Positions 1 to 7,527 of a stretch of 9,923 nt of DNA are shown here, piece after piece. The notes under the pieces were generated by a model. The model worked only from the letters and a program-made list of their open reading frames with translations, did no database searches and was not told where the DNA came from. Position 1 is the stretch's first letter. Each line of letters starts with the position of its first letter. The translations under genes and the position numbers were made by a program. Source of the stretch: JBLKSS01 sp047607725 (GTDB lineage Bacteria; Pseudomonadota; Gammaproteobacteria; Enterobacterales; Enterobacteriaceae); assembly GCF_047607725.1 (NCBI RefSeq), contig NZ_JBLKSS010000159.1, positions 1 to 9,923 of the forward strand, read 5' to 3'.

Positions 1-177
1 ACACTATCACAAACTTCAGAACCACTAATTTCATATCACTCAAACCGGGATGGAAATAAAAGTTATTAAAATCAATACAATGTGAAAATGCAATGAGCAT
101 AAGCGTGTAACGTAGGTTTACTGTCTCATACAACAAACCCACTAATAATTCAAGACGTCCTCCACGGGGCGCTTACG
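1..177. other. AT-rich non-coding leader before toxin-like ORF
   Basis: This stretch is clearly richer in A and T than the rest of the window and holds no convincing ORF on either strand. I found no good pair of -35 and -10 boxes for the downstream gene. The reading frame of the following ORF is open back to a TAA at 100-102, but the only start-like codon in that extension is CTG at 121, so the extension is probably not translated. It may contain the promoter of the toxin-like gene or the decayed end of something cut by the window edge. Confidence 0.5.
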
Positions 178-1995
178 TTGATTAAACCTCCTGAGGTCAG
201 CGCGATTGCGGATTATAATGGCATCGATGGCATAAAATATGCCCTTTCACCTTCAACTTCTTCTCCGCTGGTGCTGCAAAAACGGTTAAGTCACGTTATT
301 CGTAATTTGATGATAGATAATCACAGCTGTACGTCCAATTATGATTTTATGCTGTATATCTTTTATAACATTGCTTCACAGGAACAACGGGAATCAATCA
401 ACGCAGTTTTTTATGTAAAACAAAACGCACACCACACGCTGCGTAAGCTGATGAGTCCTGAAATCTCGGTGCATAGCTACAGCGACATGTTGCGTACGGA
501 GCAAGGCAGGCTGATGGTGTTTATGCGCGAGGATGACCATCAAATCCGCCATTGGATGGTAAGTTTGGGCAACGGCCGGTTCGCCGGCATGAATAATATG
601 AAGATCGCGGCCCATTTCGGTGAAGAAAAACGGGTATTGCTGATGGAGCAGCTAGGGGAGTTTAGAAATAATTTGCTCTACCCGCGCGGTGCCAAATATG
701 GCTTCCATATCGTTAAACACACGCTTGGAGAGACGCCACCGGCGCGTTCATTGCTACAGGTGGCGAAGGAATTATTACACCGTTCAACGCCACCCCAAAC
801 CCCTTGTGAGTATGCGCTAAATATATTGGTCCATGCCAACTGGCTATCGCCTCAGCAATCCGCCGCCGTGCAGGAAACCCTGGCGCACCTCGTCAATCCG
901 TCGAACTGCGGTCTGCTTTCACAACATAAGCTGGAGGATGTCCTGCTGGATATACGCCCCATCACCCACAGCATGGCGCTGAGGGTTCTGGAACCGGGAA
1001 AATTGGTGATCTGCTATGCGCCCGAGAAACGTTACCATATGATTTTAAGTTTGGGCGACAATCGTTTTGCCGGTTGGAACAATCATCAATTTAATAACAA
1101 GTTGGGGGAGAAGGATAATATCATCAGCGCCCGGCAATTAGGGTTGTTCAACAAAGGGTTGTTGCAGCAACAGGGTCTTTGTTATCGGGTTTTGAGCGGT
1201 GAAGTCAACGTCGAAAAAACGCGCGTGGCCGCGCTGCTTGGTTCTGACAGCCGCATTGCTTTCACCCATAATACCAGCGTGCCGGGCGGCAGCGTGCAGA
1301 TGCAGCTGAAAGCCCACGGCGCACCCACCAACATTAACTATTACGATACTTTGGAATGCGCCGAGGTAGTGTTGGGGATTAATGAATTACACAATCAAGG
1401 CAGACCGCTAAAAGAATTAGAACTTATCTCCTGCTACGGGGGTTATGGCGGGGCGCACTCTTGCGCCCAAGTTTTGGCTAATCGACTACAAATACCGGTA
1501 AAAAGTTATCGCCGGGTGGTGGTGGATCACAAATTTCAACGCCAGGGTAGCGCATTGGAATTTTCGCCGCAGAATACCTTCGGCGCTAGACGTCTACATG
1601 AAAGCGTCGTCTGGCATTTGCATTTGCATAATTTATTAGAGCGTCTATACCTGCGGTGGCATCACCTTGTCAGCTCCCGCCGGCCCCGGTCAGAGCCTAT
1701 CGACATGTCGTTCACTTTGATCACGATGAATATTCTCAGGCTACTGAATGGCATGCTCGACAGTGACTCTTTTCTTGAACGTTATCCCGGTGTTACGACG
1801 CCCAAGCTGATCAAAGAGGCTTTAACGCTGCTCGGCGCCGACGCTGCGAGCGACGGGTTGCTCGGCGCGATACTCACTTTGTTGTACGGCGAGCGGAAAA
1901 TGCAGTGCGCGCTGCAGCAATTTCTGGTGGAGAACGACCACGATCGGTTGCGCCACACTGACCCCCCCCTCAGCCGGCCGTGCCACGCGAAATAG
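178..1995 (+). CDS. Large toxin/effector-like protein, N-terminal part of a split gene; possible caspase-fold protease domain
   Basis: I do not recognise a named family. The 605-residue product has no signal peptide and no membrane segment. Residues about 50-185 and 210-345 are two divergent copies of one domain: SLGNGRFAGMNN (129-140) and SLGDNRFAGWNN (291-302) lie 161 residues apart, each followed by a GE, then a QLG.F...LL segment. After them comes LKAHG (His380) and, 39 residues on, LISCYGGYGG (Cys419). A His-Gly then Cys order with this spacing, and an amphipathic stretch between, is what clan CD/C80 cysteine proteases of large toxins show; the protease call is inference. The start is TTG at 178 with GGGG at 166-169 as a weak ribosome site; the first in-frame ATG (310) has no ribosome site and would remove 44 residues. 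The frame ends 24 bases after a C8 tract, and a matching frame opens exactly there, so this is probably the front of a longer protein. The first half is more AT-rich than proS, suggesting acquisition. Confidence 0.6.
   Translation: MIKPPEVSAIADYNGIDGIKYALSPSTSSPLVLQKRLSHVIRNLMIDNHSCTSNYDFMLYIFYNIASQEQRESINAVFYVKQNAHHTLRKLMSPEISVHSYSDMLRTEQGRLMVFMREDDHQIRHWMVSLGNGRFAGMNNMKIAAHFGEEKRVLLMEQLGEFRNNLLYPRGAKYGFHIVKHTLGETPPARSLLQVAKELLHRSTPPQTPCEYALNILVHANWLSPQQSAAVQETLAHLVNPSNCGLLSQHKLEDVLLDIRPITHSMALRVLEPGKLVICYAPEKRYHMILSLGDNRFAGWNNHQFNNKLGEKDNIISARQLGLFNKGLLQQQGLCYRVLSGEVNVEKTRVAALLGSDSRIAFTHNTSVPGGSVQMQLKAHGAPTNINYYDTLECAEVVLGINELHNQGRPLKELELISCYGGYGGAHSCAQVLANRLQIPVKSYRRVVVDHKFQRQGSALEFSPQNTFGARRLHESVVWHLHLHNLLERLYLRWHHLVSSRRPRSEPIDMSFTLITMNILRLLNGMLDSDSFLERYPGVTTPKLIKEALTLLGADAASDGLLGAILTLLYGERKMQCALQQFLVENDHDRLRHTDPPLSRPCHAK
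1962..1969 (+). repeat. C8 homopolymer at the frame junction
   Basis: Eight consecutive C lie where the first toxin-like frame loses its partner frame. Frame 3 has a TGA at 1959-1961 immediately before the tract and is then open to 2768. Nine C (or six) would fuse the two reading frames; seven would hit a TGA soon after. The tract is thus either the site of an inactivating slip, a phase-variation switch, a transcriptional slippage site, or a base-calling error. Confidence 0.75.
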
Positions 1996-2768
1996 GTCAT
2001 ATAACGGTTGATGATAGCCATGACATTGCGCTGGCCCCCTTGGAGGTGTGTCGCGACCTGCCCCTATTGAGCCAAATTTATCTTAGTTTCAGCGCGGGCG
2101 ACGAGAAGCCGTTACTGGAACACATCGTTAATATTGCCACGCAGGATGCCGACAAACGGCGGTGGCCCTGTAAGGTAGCGCAAACGCTTAATGATTTACC
2201 TGGGGTGCCCATACAGGCCGGCAAGCGGGACGGTACGCGTATTATCCCTGGCGATGGTGAAAAAGAGAATCTTATCTATATTGATGCCGACGCGACCTAT
2301 GATTTTACTTTGCAGTGGGCCTTGATTGATGATGATGCGCCGCCGCAGACCCATCGTCCCGACGCGTGGCTCCCGTTTCCCACCGTCGCCAAACAGGGGG
2401 GTAAAATCTATCAGACGTTCCTTGATTTTAGGTCTTTGCGGTTGAAAACGGATGCGCCGGCCATATTACTGCCCCTAAAGGGGAGCGCCTTTTTGACGGT
2501 GCCGCGAGTGATTATCCAGATACTGGAAAATGGCACGCGGATGATGATCATGCAGCGGCGCCTGCCGCAGGGTTGCTACCACAGCAACGGGAAATTGGCC
2601 CGATACATCACCCAGGAAATAAACGACTATACCGCGTGTCTCAAAGTCGGTAAAAAGCAGGGGGGCGCGATACTACCGGTCGACTCGGCTGATGAAAATT
2701 TGATCTATGTTGAACCCGGACTGCCTGCAACGCAGCCGCTTAACGGCGAATGTGGTATTGATGGATGA
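1980..2768 (+). CDS. C-terminal part of the split toxin-like gene (frame-shifted)
   Basis: The 262-residue frame has no recognisable family. It contains its own internal duplication: GTRIIPGDGEKENLIYIDA (residues about 83-101) matches GGAILPVDSADENLIYVEP (about 226-244), a period of 143 residues, each preceded by a K(V/L)A....(L/I)ND-like segment. The nominal GTG start at 1980 has only CCCCTCAGCCGGCC upstream, so no ribosome site, and it lies inside the end of the preceding ORF; other early starts are no better. The frame is open from 1962, exactly at the C8 tract. This argues that it is the tail of the upstream gene, not an independent gene; the joined product would be about 863 residues. 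No catalytic motif is visible. Whether it is expressed depends on slippage or on the C count in the population. Confidence 0.5.
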   Translation: MPREIGHITVDDSHDIALAPLEVCRDLPLLSQIYLSFSAGDEKPLLEHIVNIATQDADKRRWPCKVAQTLNDLPGVPIQAGKRDGTRIIPGDGEKENLIYIDADATYDFTLQWALIDDDAPPQTHRPDAWLPFPTVAKQGGKIYQTFLDFRSLRLKTDAPAILLPLKGSAFLTVPRVIIQILENGTRMMIMQRRLPQGCYHSNGKLARYITQEINDYTACLKVGKKQGGAILPVDSADENLIYVEPGLPATQPLNGECGIDG

Positions 2769-2808
2769 GAAGACGCGCGCGCCAGGCTTTCGCGCGGCAG
2801 AATAAACC

Positions 2809-2834
2809 GCGCCGTCCACGATCGTGGGCGGCGC
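2809..2834 (-). terminator. Strong hairpin between convergent genes, probable proS terminator
   Basis: GCGCCGTCCACGAT and its complement form a 26-base inverted repeat with one mismatch (2815/2828). On the - strand the hairpin is followed by GGTTTATTCTG, a weak U-rich tail that would suit termination of proS, whose stop is 29 bases upstream. On the + strand the mismatch becomes a U-G wobble but no U tract follows. A second CG-rich inverted repeat (CGCGCG arms) lies at about 2775-2797. Confidence 0.5.
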
Positions 2835-2862
2835 ATGAGTGAGGCGCGTAGTGCCGATCGTT

Positions 2863-4587
2863 TTATTTCGCGGCGGTGATTTCGCTGACTAAAAAGTCAA
2901 CAATTGCGCTGAGTTTGATCATCTGCTTCTCACCGCTGCGGCGGTTTTTGTACTCGATTTCTTCCGCATCCAGATTGCGATCGCCTATGACCAATTGGTG
3001 CGGTACACCGATAAGCTCCATATCGGCAAACATCACGCCCGGACGCTCTTTGCGATCGTCGAGCAGGACATCGATACCCCGCGCCTGCAGCTGCCGGTAA
3101 AGATCTTCCGCCACTTCTTTCACGCGGAAGGATTTATGCATATTCATCGGCAAAATCGCGACATTGAAGGGCGCCAGGGCCTCAGGCCACAAAATGCCAC
3201 GCTCGTCGTGGTTTTGCTCGATAGCGGCCGCCACCACGCGGGTGATGCCGATGCCGTAGCAGCCCATGGTCAGCGTTTGGTTACGGCCGTCTTCACCCTG
3301 TATGGTGGCTTTCATCGCCTCTGAATATTTGGTGCCCAGTTGGAAAATATGGCCCACTTCAATTCCGCGCTTGATTTGCAGCAATCCTTTGCCATCCGGG
3401 CTGATATCGCCGTCAACGACCTTGCGCAGGTCGGCCACCTGGGGCAGCGGAAAATCCCGTTCCCAGTTAATGCCGAAGAAATGTTTCCCCTCGGCGTTGG
3501 CGCCGGCGGCGAAGTCGCTCATCACCGCCACGCTGCGGTCGATAACCAGCGGCAGCGGCAGGTTCACCGGCCCAAGCGAGCCAGGGCCCGCGCCGACCGC
3601 CAGACGGATTTCCTCTTCGCTGGCGAACGTCAGCGGGGCGGCGACCTGCGGCAATTTCTCGGCCTTGACGTCGTTAAGCTGATGATCACCGCGTACCATT
3701 AGCGCCACCAGCGGATGATCGGCGTCTTCGCGGGCGCGGACCAACAGCGTCTTGACGGTTTTTTCCACCGGCAGCGCGAATTGCGCCACCAGTTCGGCGA
3801 TGGTGCGGGCGTCGGGGGTGTCCACCAGCCGCATCTCTTCGCTGGGCGCGGCGCGCGTGGCGGCCGGGGCGCCCGCCTCCGCCAGTTCGATATTGGCGGC
3901 GTAGTCTGACGCGGTCGAGAAGACGATATCGTCCTCACCGCTGTCGGCCAGCACCTGAAACTCGTGGGACGCGCTGCCGCCGATGGAGCCGGTATCCGCC
4001 TGCACCGCCCGGAATTCCAGCCCCATGCGGGTGAAAATAGCGCTATAGGCCTGATACATGGCGTCATAAGTCGCCTGCAGCGAATCCTGACTGGTGTGGA
4101 AGGAGTAGGCGTCTTTCATCACAAACTCCCGCGAGCGCATGACGCCGAAACGCGGGCGTACTTCGTCGCGGAATTTGGTTTGGATCTGATAGAAATTCAA
4201 CGGCAGCTGCTTATAGGAGCTGACCTCGTTGCGAATAAGGTCGGTTATCGCCTCTTCATGCGTGGGGCCCAGTACAAACGGCCGCGCGCCGCGATCGGTA
4301 AACCGCAGCAATTCCGGGCCGTACTGGACCCAACGTCCGCTTTCCTGCCACAGATCCGCCGGCTGCACTACCGGCATGACCACTTCAATCGTGCCGGCGT
4401 TGTTCATCTCTTCACGCACGATATTTTCCACTTTACGCAGCACGCGTAAACCGGTGGGCAGCCAGCTATAAAGGCCGGATGCCAGCTTACGAATCATCCC
4501 GGCGCGCAGCATCAGCTGATGGCTGACCACTTCCGCATCGGCGGGGACTTCCTTGAGGGTGGAGAGCAGATATTGGCTAGTACGCAT
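2863..4587 (-). CDS. proS: Prolyl-tRNA synthetase
   Basis: This cytoplasmic class II enzyme charges tRNA-Pro with proline. The 574-residue product matches E. coli ProS (572 residues) almost colinearly. The class II core is visible in order: the GLYSWLPTG region, GPTHEE near 109-114, motif 2 around TKFRDEVRPRFGVMRSREF, and motif 3 MGCYGIGITRVVAAAIEQ. Between motifs 2 and 3 lies the inserted YbaK-like editing domain (about 224-407), including VEKTVKTLLV with the lysine used to remove Ala from mischarged tRNA. The C-terminal anticodon-binding domain follows, with LLDDRKERPGVMFADMELIG. I start at the ATG at 4587 because the protein then begins MRTSQYLL as in E. coli; a frame extension to 4605 adds six residues without family support. 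The gene is downstream of broken trmO in the same direction and convergent with the toxin-like locus. All key motifs look intact. Confidence 0.97.
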   Translation of the reverse strand: MRTSQYLLSTLKEVPADAEVVSHQLMLRAGMIRKLASGLYSWLPTGLRVLRKVENIVREEMNNAGTIEVVMPVVQPADLWQESGRWVQYGPELLRFTDRGARPFVLGPTHEEAITDLIRNEVSSYKQLPLNFYQIQTKFRDEVRPRFGVMRSREFVMKDAYSFHTSQDSLQATYDAMYQAYSAIFTRMGLEFRAVQADTGSIGGSASHEFQVLADSGEDDIVFSTASDYAANIELAEAGAPAATRAAPSEEMRLVDTPDARTIAELVAQFALPVEKTVKTLLVRAREDADHPLVALMVRGDHQLNDVKAEKLPQVAAPLTFASEEEIRLAVGAGPGSLGPVNLPLPLVIDRSVAVMSDFAAGANAEGKHFFGINWERDFPLPQVADLRKVVDGDISPDGKGLLQIKRGIEVGHIFQLGTKYSEAMKATIQGEDGRNQTLTMGCYGIGITRVVAAAIEQNHDERGILWPEALAPFNVAILPMNMHKSFRVKEVAEDLYRQLQARGIDVLLDDRKERPGVMFADMELIGVPHQLVIGDRNLDAEEIEYKNRRSGEKQMIKLSAIVDFLVSEITAAK

Positions 4588-4624
4588 GTTAGTTAGGTTC
4601 CACAAGAGCGGCTGAGTGCCGTAG

Positions 4625-4640
4625 GCTGCCGGCAGGCAGC
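4625..4640. other. Hairpin in the proS upstream region
   Basis: GCTGCC and GGCAGC flank a four-base loop. It lies 38-53 bases before the proS start, so it would be in the proS 5' leader if transcription starts farther upstream. On the - strand the U run precedes the stem, so it is not a standard terminator for that strand. Candidate -10 hexamers for proS (TAGACT or TATATC on the - strand, about 4655-4670) exist, but no good -35 accompanies them. Confidence 0.3.
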
Positions 4641-4704
4641 AAAAATATTGAAAGTGATATAGTCTACCAGCGCCCGCCGGCGGCCAAAAGGACCGACGGA
4701 AAAT

Positions 4705-5464
4705 TTAACCCATTATCCCGCGTGCGCTGCCGGCGGCGTCACTGTCGCCGCCCGGTAACGTATCGATGGCGATAACCTCGGCTGTCGTCTCGCTCACGCG
4801 TCAGCGGACATTGAAATCCAGTAGTGCCGCGGCATACTCCCGCGCCGGCATTGCCCGACGGTGATAGGCGGGACGGGGGTCCTGCGCCAGAACATCGCAA
4901 ATAAATTCCCGCAACCGGGGCCAGGCGTGAGCCTGCGCGCGCAGCTGCCGCTCCGCCGGGGGGGAGAAAATGACCTGTAGGGTATCGGCGGGGGCCGGCT
5001 TGCGCAAAGCCCGCGCGGGCGTTGGGCAGGCTTTCGGCATAGGGAAGATAGGGTTTGATATCCACCACCGGCGTCCCATCCACCAAATCCAGACTGCCGA
5101 GACGTAAAATGACGTCGGCGCCGCGCAGCGTAATGCCCTCCAGCGCCACCAGCGACATGCCGATAGGATTGGGGCGAAAAGGCGAGCGGGTGGCGAAAAC
5201 CCCCATTCGGCTATTGCCGCCAAGCCGCGGGGGTCTGACCGTGGCTCGCCAGCCGCCCTCCGGCGTTTGATGAAAAACAAACAGCAGCCAAATATGGCTG
5301 AATTCCATCAGGCCGCGTACCGCTTCCGCTTGATTATAGGGCGGCAGCAAATGCAACTCGCCGACGCCATCCGCTACCAGCCCCGGCTGGCGCGGCGCGG
5401 CGAATTTTTCTTTATAGGGCGAGCGGACAACACCTATTTGCCTGAAGCCGAAAGTAGAGGTCAT
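4705..5464 (-). pseudogene. trmO: Broken tRNA-Thr m6t6A37 methyltransferase (TrmO, formerly YaeB)
   Basis: Intact TrmO uses S-adenosylmethionine to N6-methylate t6A37 in tRNA-Thr. From ATG 5464 the frame matches E. coli TrmO well: IGVIRSPYKEKF-like start, FAAPRQPGLV, ATRSPFRPNPIGMSL, LGSLDLVDGTPVVDIKPYLP and AESLPNARAGFAQAGP. It then leaves the family sequence. The matching tail (ADTLQVIFSPP ... VLAQDPRPAYH ... LLDFNVR) is in the next frame; five C on the coding strand (4990-4994), where four would keep frame, explain the jump. In that tail frame DFNVR is followed by TGA (4801-4803) where E. coli has Trp, and the codons beyond (RVSETTAEVIAID, to a TAA at 4705) still resemble the family end. 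The unshifted ORF runs to 4739 with an unrelated, Arg/Gly-rich tail of about 80 residues. The start overlaps the rcsF stop as ATGA. Two lesions make a functional product unlikely, although the N-terminal SAM-binding domain remains in frame. Confidence 0.85.
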
Positions 5465-5878
5465 TGCGAGACGCTAAGCTCGGTCCCCTGGCAAATGGCC
5501 TGCTGATAGCAGCCGGCGACGGCGCTCACGATCTGGCACTGATGCAGCAAGACGCCGTTGCCTTTCATCGCGGCGGCGAGGGTCTGCATATTGCGACGCG
5601 CGGTGCTGATGCTCGGCGGCGGATCGATCTTGCAGGCTGACTTTGCAGGTGGAGCCATAAACCTCACCCAAATCGCGGAACGGCTTGCCCACTAGCTCTT
5701 TAGGATCTTTATACAATTTAGCCGGCAGGGGCGCGCTGCGGGGCGCTGCTTTATGCACGGCGGCGGTCGTGTCTTTAAACGGATTTTTGGGGCCGCTTTG
5801 TACGGCGGAAGGTGCGTGGTGTAGCCCGGAGCATCCCGTTAGCGAGAGAAGGAGCAGCGAAACAGGTAATGCGCGCAT
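5461..5878 (-). pseudogene. rcsF: Broken outer-membrane stress sensor lipoprotein RcsF
   Basis: RcsF is the outer-membrane lipoprotein that signals envelope and LPS damage to the Rcs phosphorelay through IgaA. The start at 5878 (second of two adjacent ATGs, AGAGGA eight bases upstream) gives MRALPVSLLLLSLTGCSGL, a lipoprotein signal with lipobox LTGC. A Pro/Ala-rich linker and KELVGKPFRDLGEVYGSTC follow, all as in E. coli. After LQD the frame runs into an unrelated Arg-rich tail ending at 5474. The true tail PPPSISTARRNMQTLAAAMK ... GTELSVSQ continues in another frame and ends at the expected TGA (5461-5463). The break is at about 5621-5630 (GATCGATC on the + strand) and is one base too many or two too few. 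The four disulfide Cys positions (GSTC, HQC, AGC, AIC) survive but are split between frames. It lies downstream of metQ, same strand, and overlaps trmO. Confidence 0.85.
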
Positions 5879-5931
5879 CATTTTTCCTCTGGTTATTGTT
5901 ATAACGGCTGCTATTGAAGCAATCTACGGCA

Positions 5932-5959
5932 GAAATAACAAGACGGGCCGTAACCCGCC
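5932..5959 (-). terminator. Possible intrinsic terminator of metNIQ
   Basis: On the - strand GGCGGG-TTACGG-CCCGTC forms a six-pair stem (one G-U) followed by TTGTTATTT. It lies 35 bases after the metQ stop and 54 bases before rcsF, the right place to end the met transcript. The U tract is interrupted, so read-through into rcsF is possible. Confidence 0.5.
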
Positions 5960-5993
5960 TGATTAAAACACCGCGAAAAACTGTTATTAACAA

Positions 5994-6809
5994 TTACCAG
6001 CCTTTGACTGCGCCGCCGTTAAAAATTTTGTTAGCGGCATCGTTCACTTCATCGGACTGATAAGCCTGAACGAATTTCTTCACGTTTTCGGCGTTTTTAT
6101 TGTCTTCGCGCGCCCCGATCAGGTTGACATAAGGCGAGTCCTTATCCTCGACAAACAGACCGTCTTTAGTCGGCGTCAGGCCAATCTGGCTGGCGTAGGT
6201 GGTATTGATAATCGCCAGAGCGATCTGCTGATCGTCAAGCGATCGCGGCAGCTGCGGGGCTTCAAGTTCCACCAGCTTCAGGTTCTTCGGATTGTCGGTC
6301 ACATCCAGTACGGTTGGCATCAGCCCGACGCCCGGTTTCAGACCGATCAGCCCAATTTTTTGCAACAGCAGCAGCGAGCGGCCCAGGTTAGTCGGATCGT
6401 TGGGTAGCGCGATTTGTGCACCGGGCTTCAGTTCGTCCAGCGATTTGATTTGCTTGGAATAGCCGGCGATGGGATACACAAAGGTATTCCCTACGGCTGC
6501 GAGCTTATAGCCGCGATCTTTTATTTGCTGATCCAGATACGGTTTGTGCTGGAAAGCGTTAACATCGATATCGCCCTTGCTGAGTGCTTCATTCGGCAAT
6601 ACGTAATCATTAAAGGTCACCAGCTCCACGTCCAGGCCGTATTTCTCTTTGGCCACTTTCTGTGCCGTTTCTGCTACCTGCTGTTCCGCGCCATTGATCA
6701 CGCCTACTTTGATGTGGTTCGGATCTTTTTCATCCTGTCCGCAGCCGGCCAGCGCCACCGCGCTAACCAGTGCAGCCACCTTTGCTAGAGTTTTAATATT
6801 GAAAGACAT
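5994..6809 (-). CDS. metQ: Methionine-binding lipoprotein of the MetNIQ importer
   Basis: MetQ binds L- and D-methionine in the periplasm and delivers it to MetI-MetN. The 271-residue product equals E. coli MetQ in length and aligns without gaps. It starts with a short basic, hydrophobic lipoprotein signal ending LAGC (lipidated Cys23), followed by GQDEKDPNHIKVGV. Family landmarks are LVTFNDYVLPNEAL, NAFQHKPYLDQQ, GNTFVYPIAGYS, PNDPTNLGRSLLLL, ELEAPQLPRSLDD and INTTYASQIGL, and the end GGAVKGW is identical to E. coli. The ribosome site is AGGA in GAGGAAAGGGATATG, overlapping an 11-base palindrome CTCACTGTGAG (6819-6829). It is the third gene of the operon, 64 bases after metI, and probably shares the MetJ-controlled promoters upstream of metN. 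No lesion is visible. Confidence 0.97.
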   Translation of the reverse strand: MSFNIKTLAKVAALVSAVALAGCGQDEKDPNHIKVGVINGAEQQVAETAQKVAKEKYGLDVELVTFNDYVLPNEALSKGDIDVNAFQHKPYLDQQIKDRGYKLAAVGNTFVYPIAGYSKQIKSLDELKPGAQIALPNDPTNLGRSLLLLQKIGLIGLKPGVGLMPTVLDVTDNPKNLKLVELEAPQLPRSLDDQQIALAIINTTYASQIGLTPTKDGLFVEDKDSPYVNLIGAREDNKNAENVKKFVQAYQSDEVNDAANKIFNGGAVKGW

Positions 6810-6873
6810 ATCCCTTTCCTCACAGTGAGATGTAGTGTCCTTACGCCATTATGTCGACGCAGGGACGGTCGCG

Positions 6874-7527
6874 TTATTTATGGGTAACCGCTCTGACGAG
6901 CCGATCACCGCCAAGTTGTATTAAATAGACCAGAACCACCAACAATACTAATACGGTATTCATCACGGTGGCGTTGTAGCCGATATAGCCGTATTGAATG
7001 CCGATTTGTCCCAGGCCGCCGGCGCCCACAGCTCCGCCCATGGCGGAATACCCCACCAGGGTAATGAGCGTGATGGTCGCGGCGTTAATGAGACCCGGCA
7101 ACGCTTCCGGCAGCAGCACCTTACGGATAATCTGCAGCGGGGTGGCGCCCATGGCGCGAGAGGCCTCTACCAGGCCAGAGGGAATTTCCAACAGGGCGTT
7201 TTCGACCATACGGGCGATAAAGGGGGCGGCGCCTATGGTTAGCGGCACAATGGCGGCCTTAAGGCCGATGGAAGTCCCGACGATGATGCGGGTAAACGGA
7301 ATCATCCAAACCAGCAGAATGATAAACGGAACGGAACGGAGTATGTTTACTAACGCCGATGCCATTCTGTACAGTTTGGCGTTATCGACAATCTGTCCGG
7401 GGCGGCTAACGTAAAGCAATACGCCGATGGGCAGACCGATGAAAAAACCGAAAAAACACGAGACAAATGTCATCGTCAGGGTTTCCAAAATCCCCCGGGC
7501 CAATAGGGCGATCATTCCATCAGACAT
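6874..7527 (-). CDS. metI: Methionine ABC transporter permease
   Basis: MetI is the inner-membrane channel subunit; two copies pair with two MetN ATPases. The 217-residue product has the same length as E. coli MetI and is mostly identical. About five hydrophobic segments are visible, the first around residues 15-40 (FVSCFFGFFIGLPIGVLLYV) and the last near 190-208 (TVLVLLVVLVYLIQL). The cytoplasmic coupling loop (EAA motif) is EASRAMGATPLQIIRKVLLP, just after the IVPLTIGAAPFIARMVENAL segment. The ATG at 7527 overlaps the metN stop by eight bases, and AGAGGT eight bases upstream, inside metN, is the ribosome site, which points to coupled translation. No frame break is seen. Confidence 0.97.
   Translation of the reverse strand: MSDGMIALLARGILETLTMTFVSCFFGFFIGLPIGVLLYVSRPGQIVDNAKLYRMASALVNILRSVPFIILLVWMIPFTRIIVGTSIGLKAAIVPLTIGAAPFIARMVENALLEIPSGLVEASRAMGATPLQIIRKVLLPEALPGLINAATITLITLVGYSAMGGAVGAGGLGQIGIQYGYIGYNATVMNTVLVLLVVLVYLIQLGGDRLVRAVTHK

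Noticed and set aside
2775..2797. Alternating CG repeat as a separate element
   Set aside because: Short CG-rich arms with no U tract or known motif; most likely part of the spacer between convergent genes.
2876..4471. Several + strand ORFs opposite proS (and one - strand shadow at 3699-4067)
   Set aside because: They lie in other frames of a well conserved gene, lack family-like sequence and ribosome sites, and are typical GC-rich shadows.
4739..5464. A complete 241-residue TrmO with a new C-terminal domain
   Set aside because: The last 80 residues are a frame artefact; the family tail lies in the neighbouring frame.
5474..5881. An intact 135-residue RcsF
   Set aside because: The length matches the family by chance only; the sequence after LQD is unrelated, and the real tail is in another frame.
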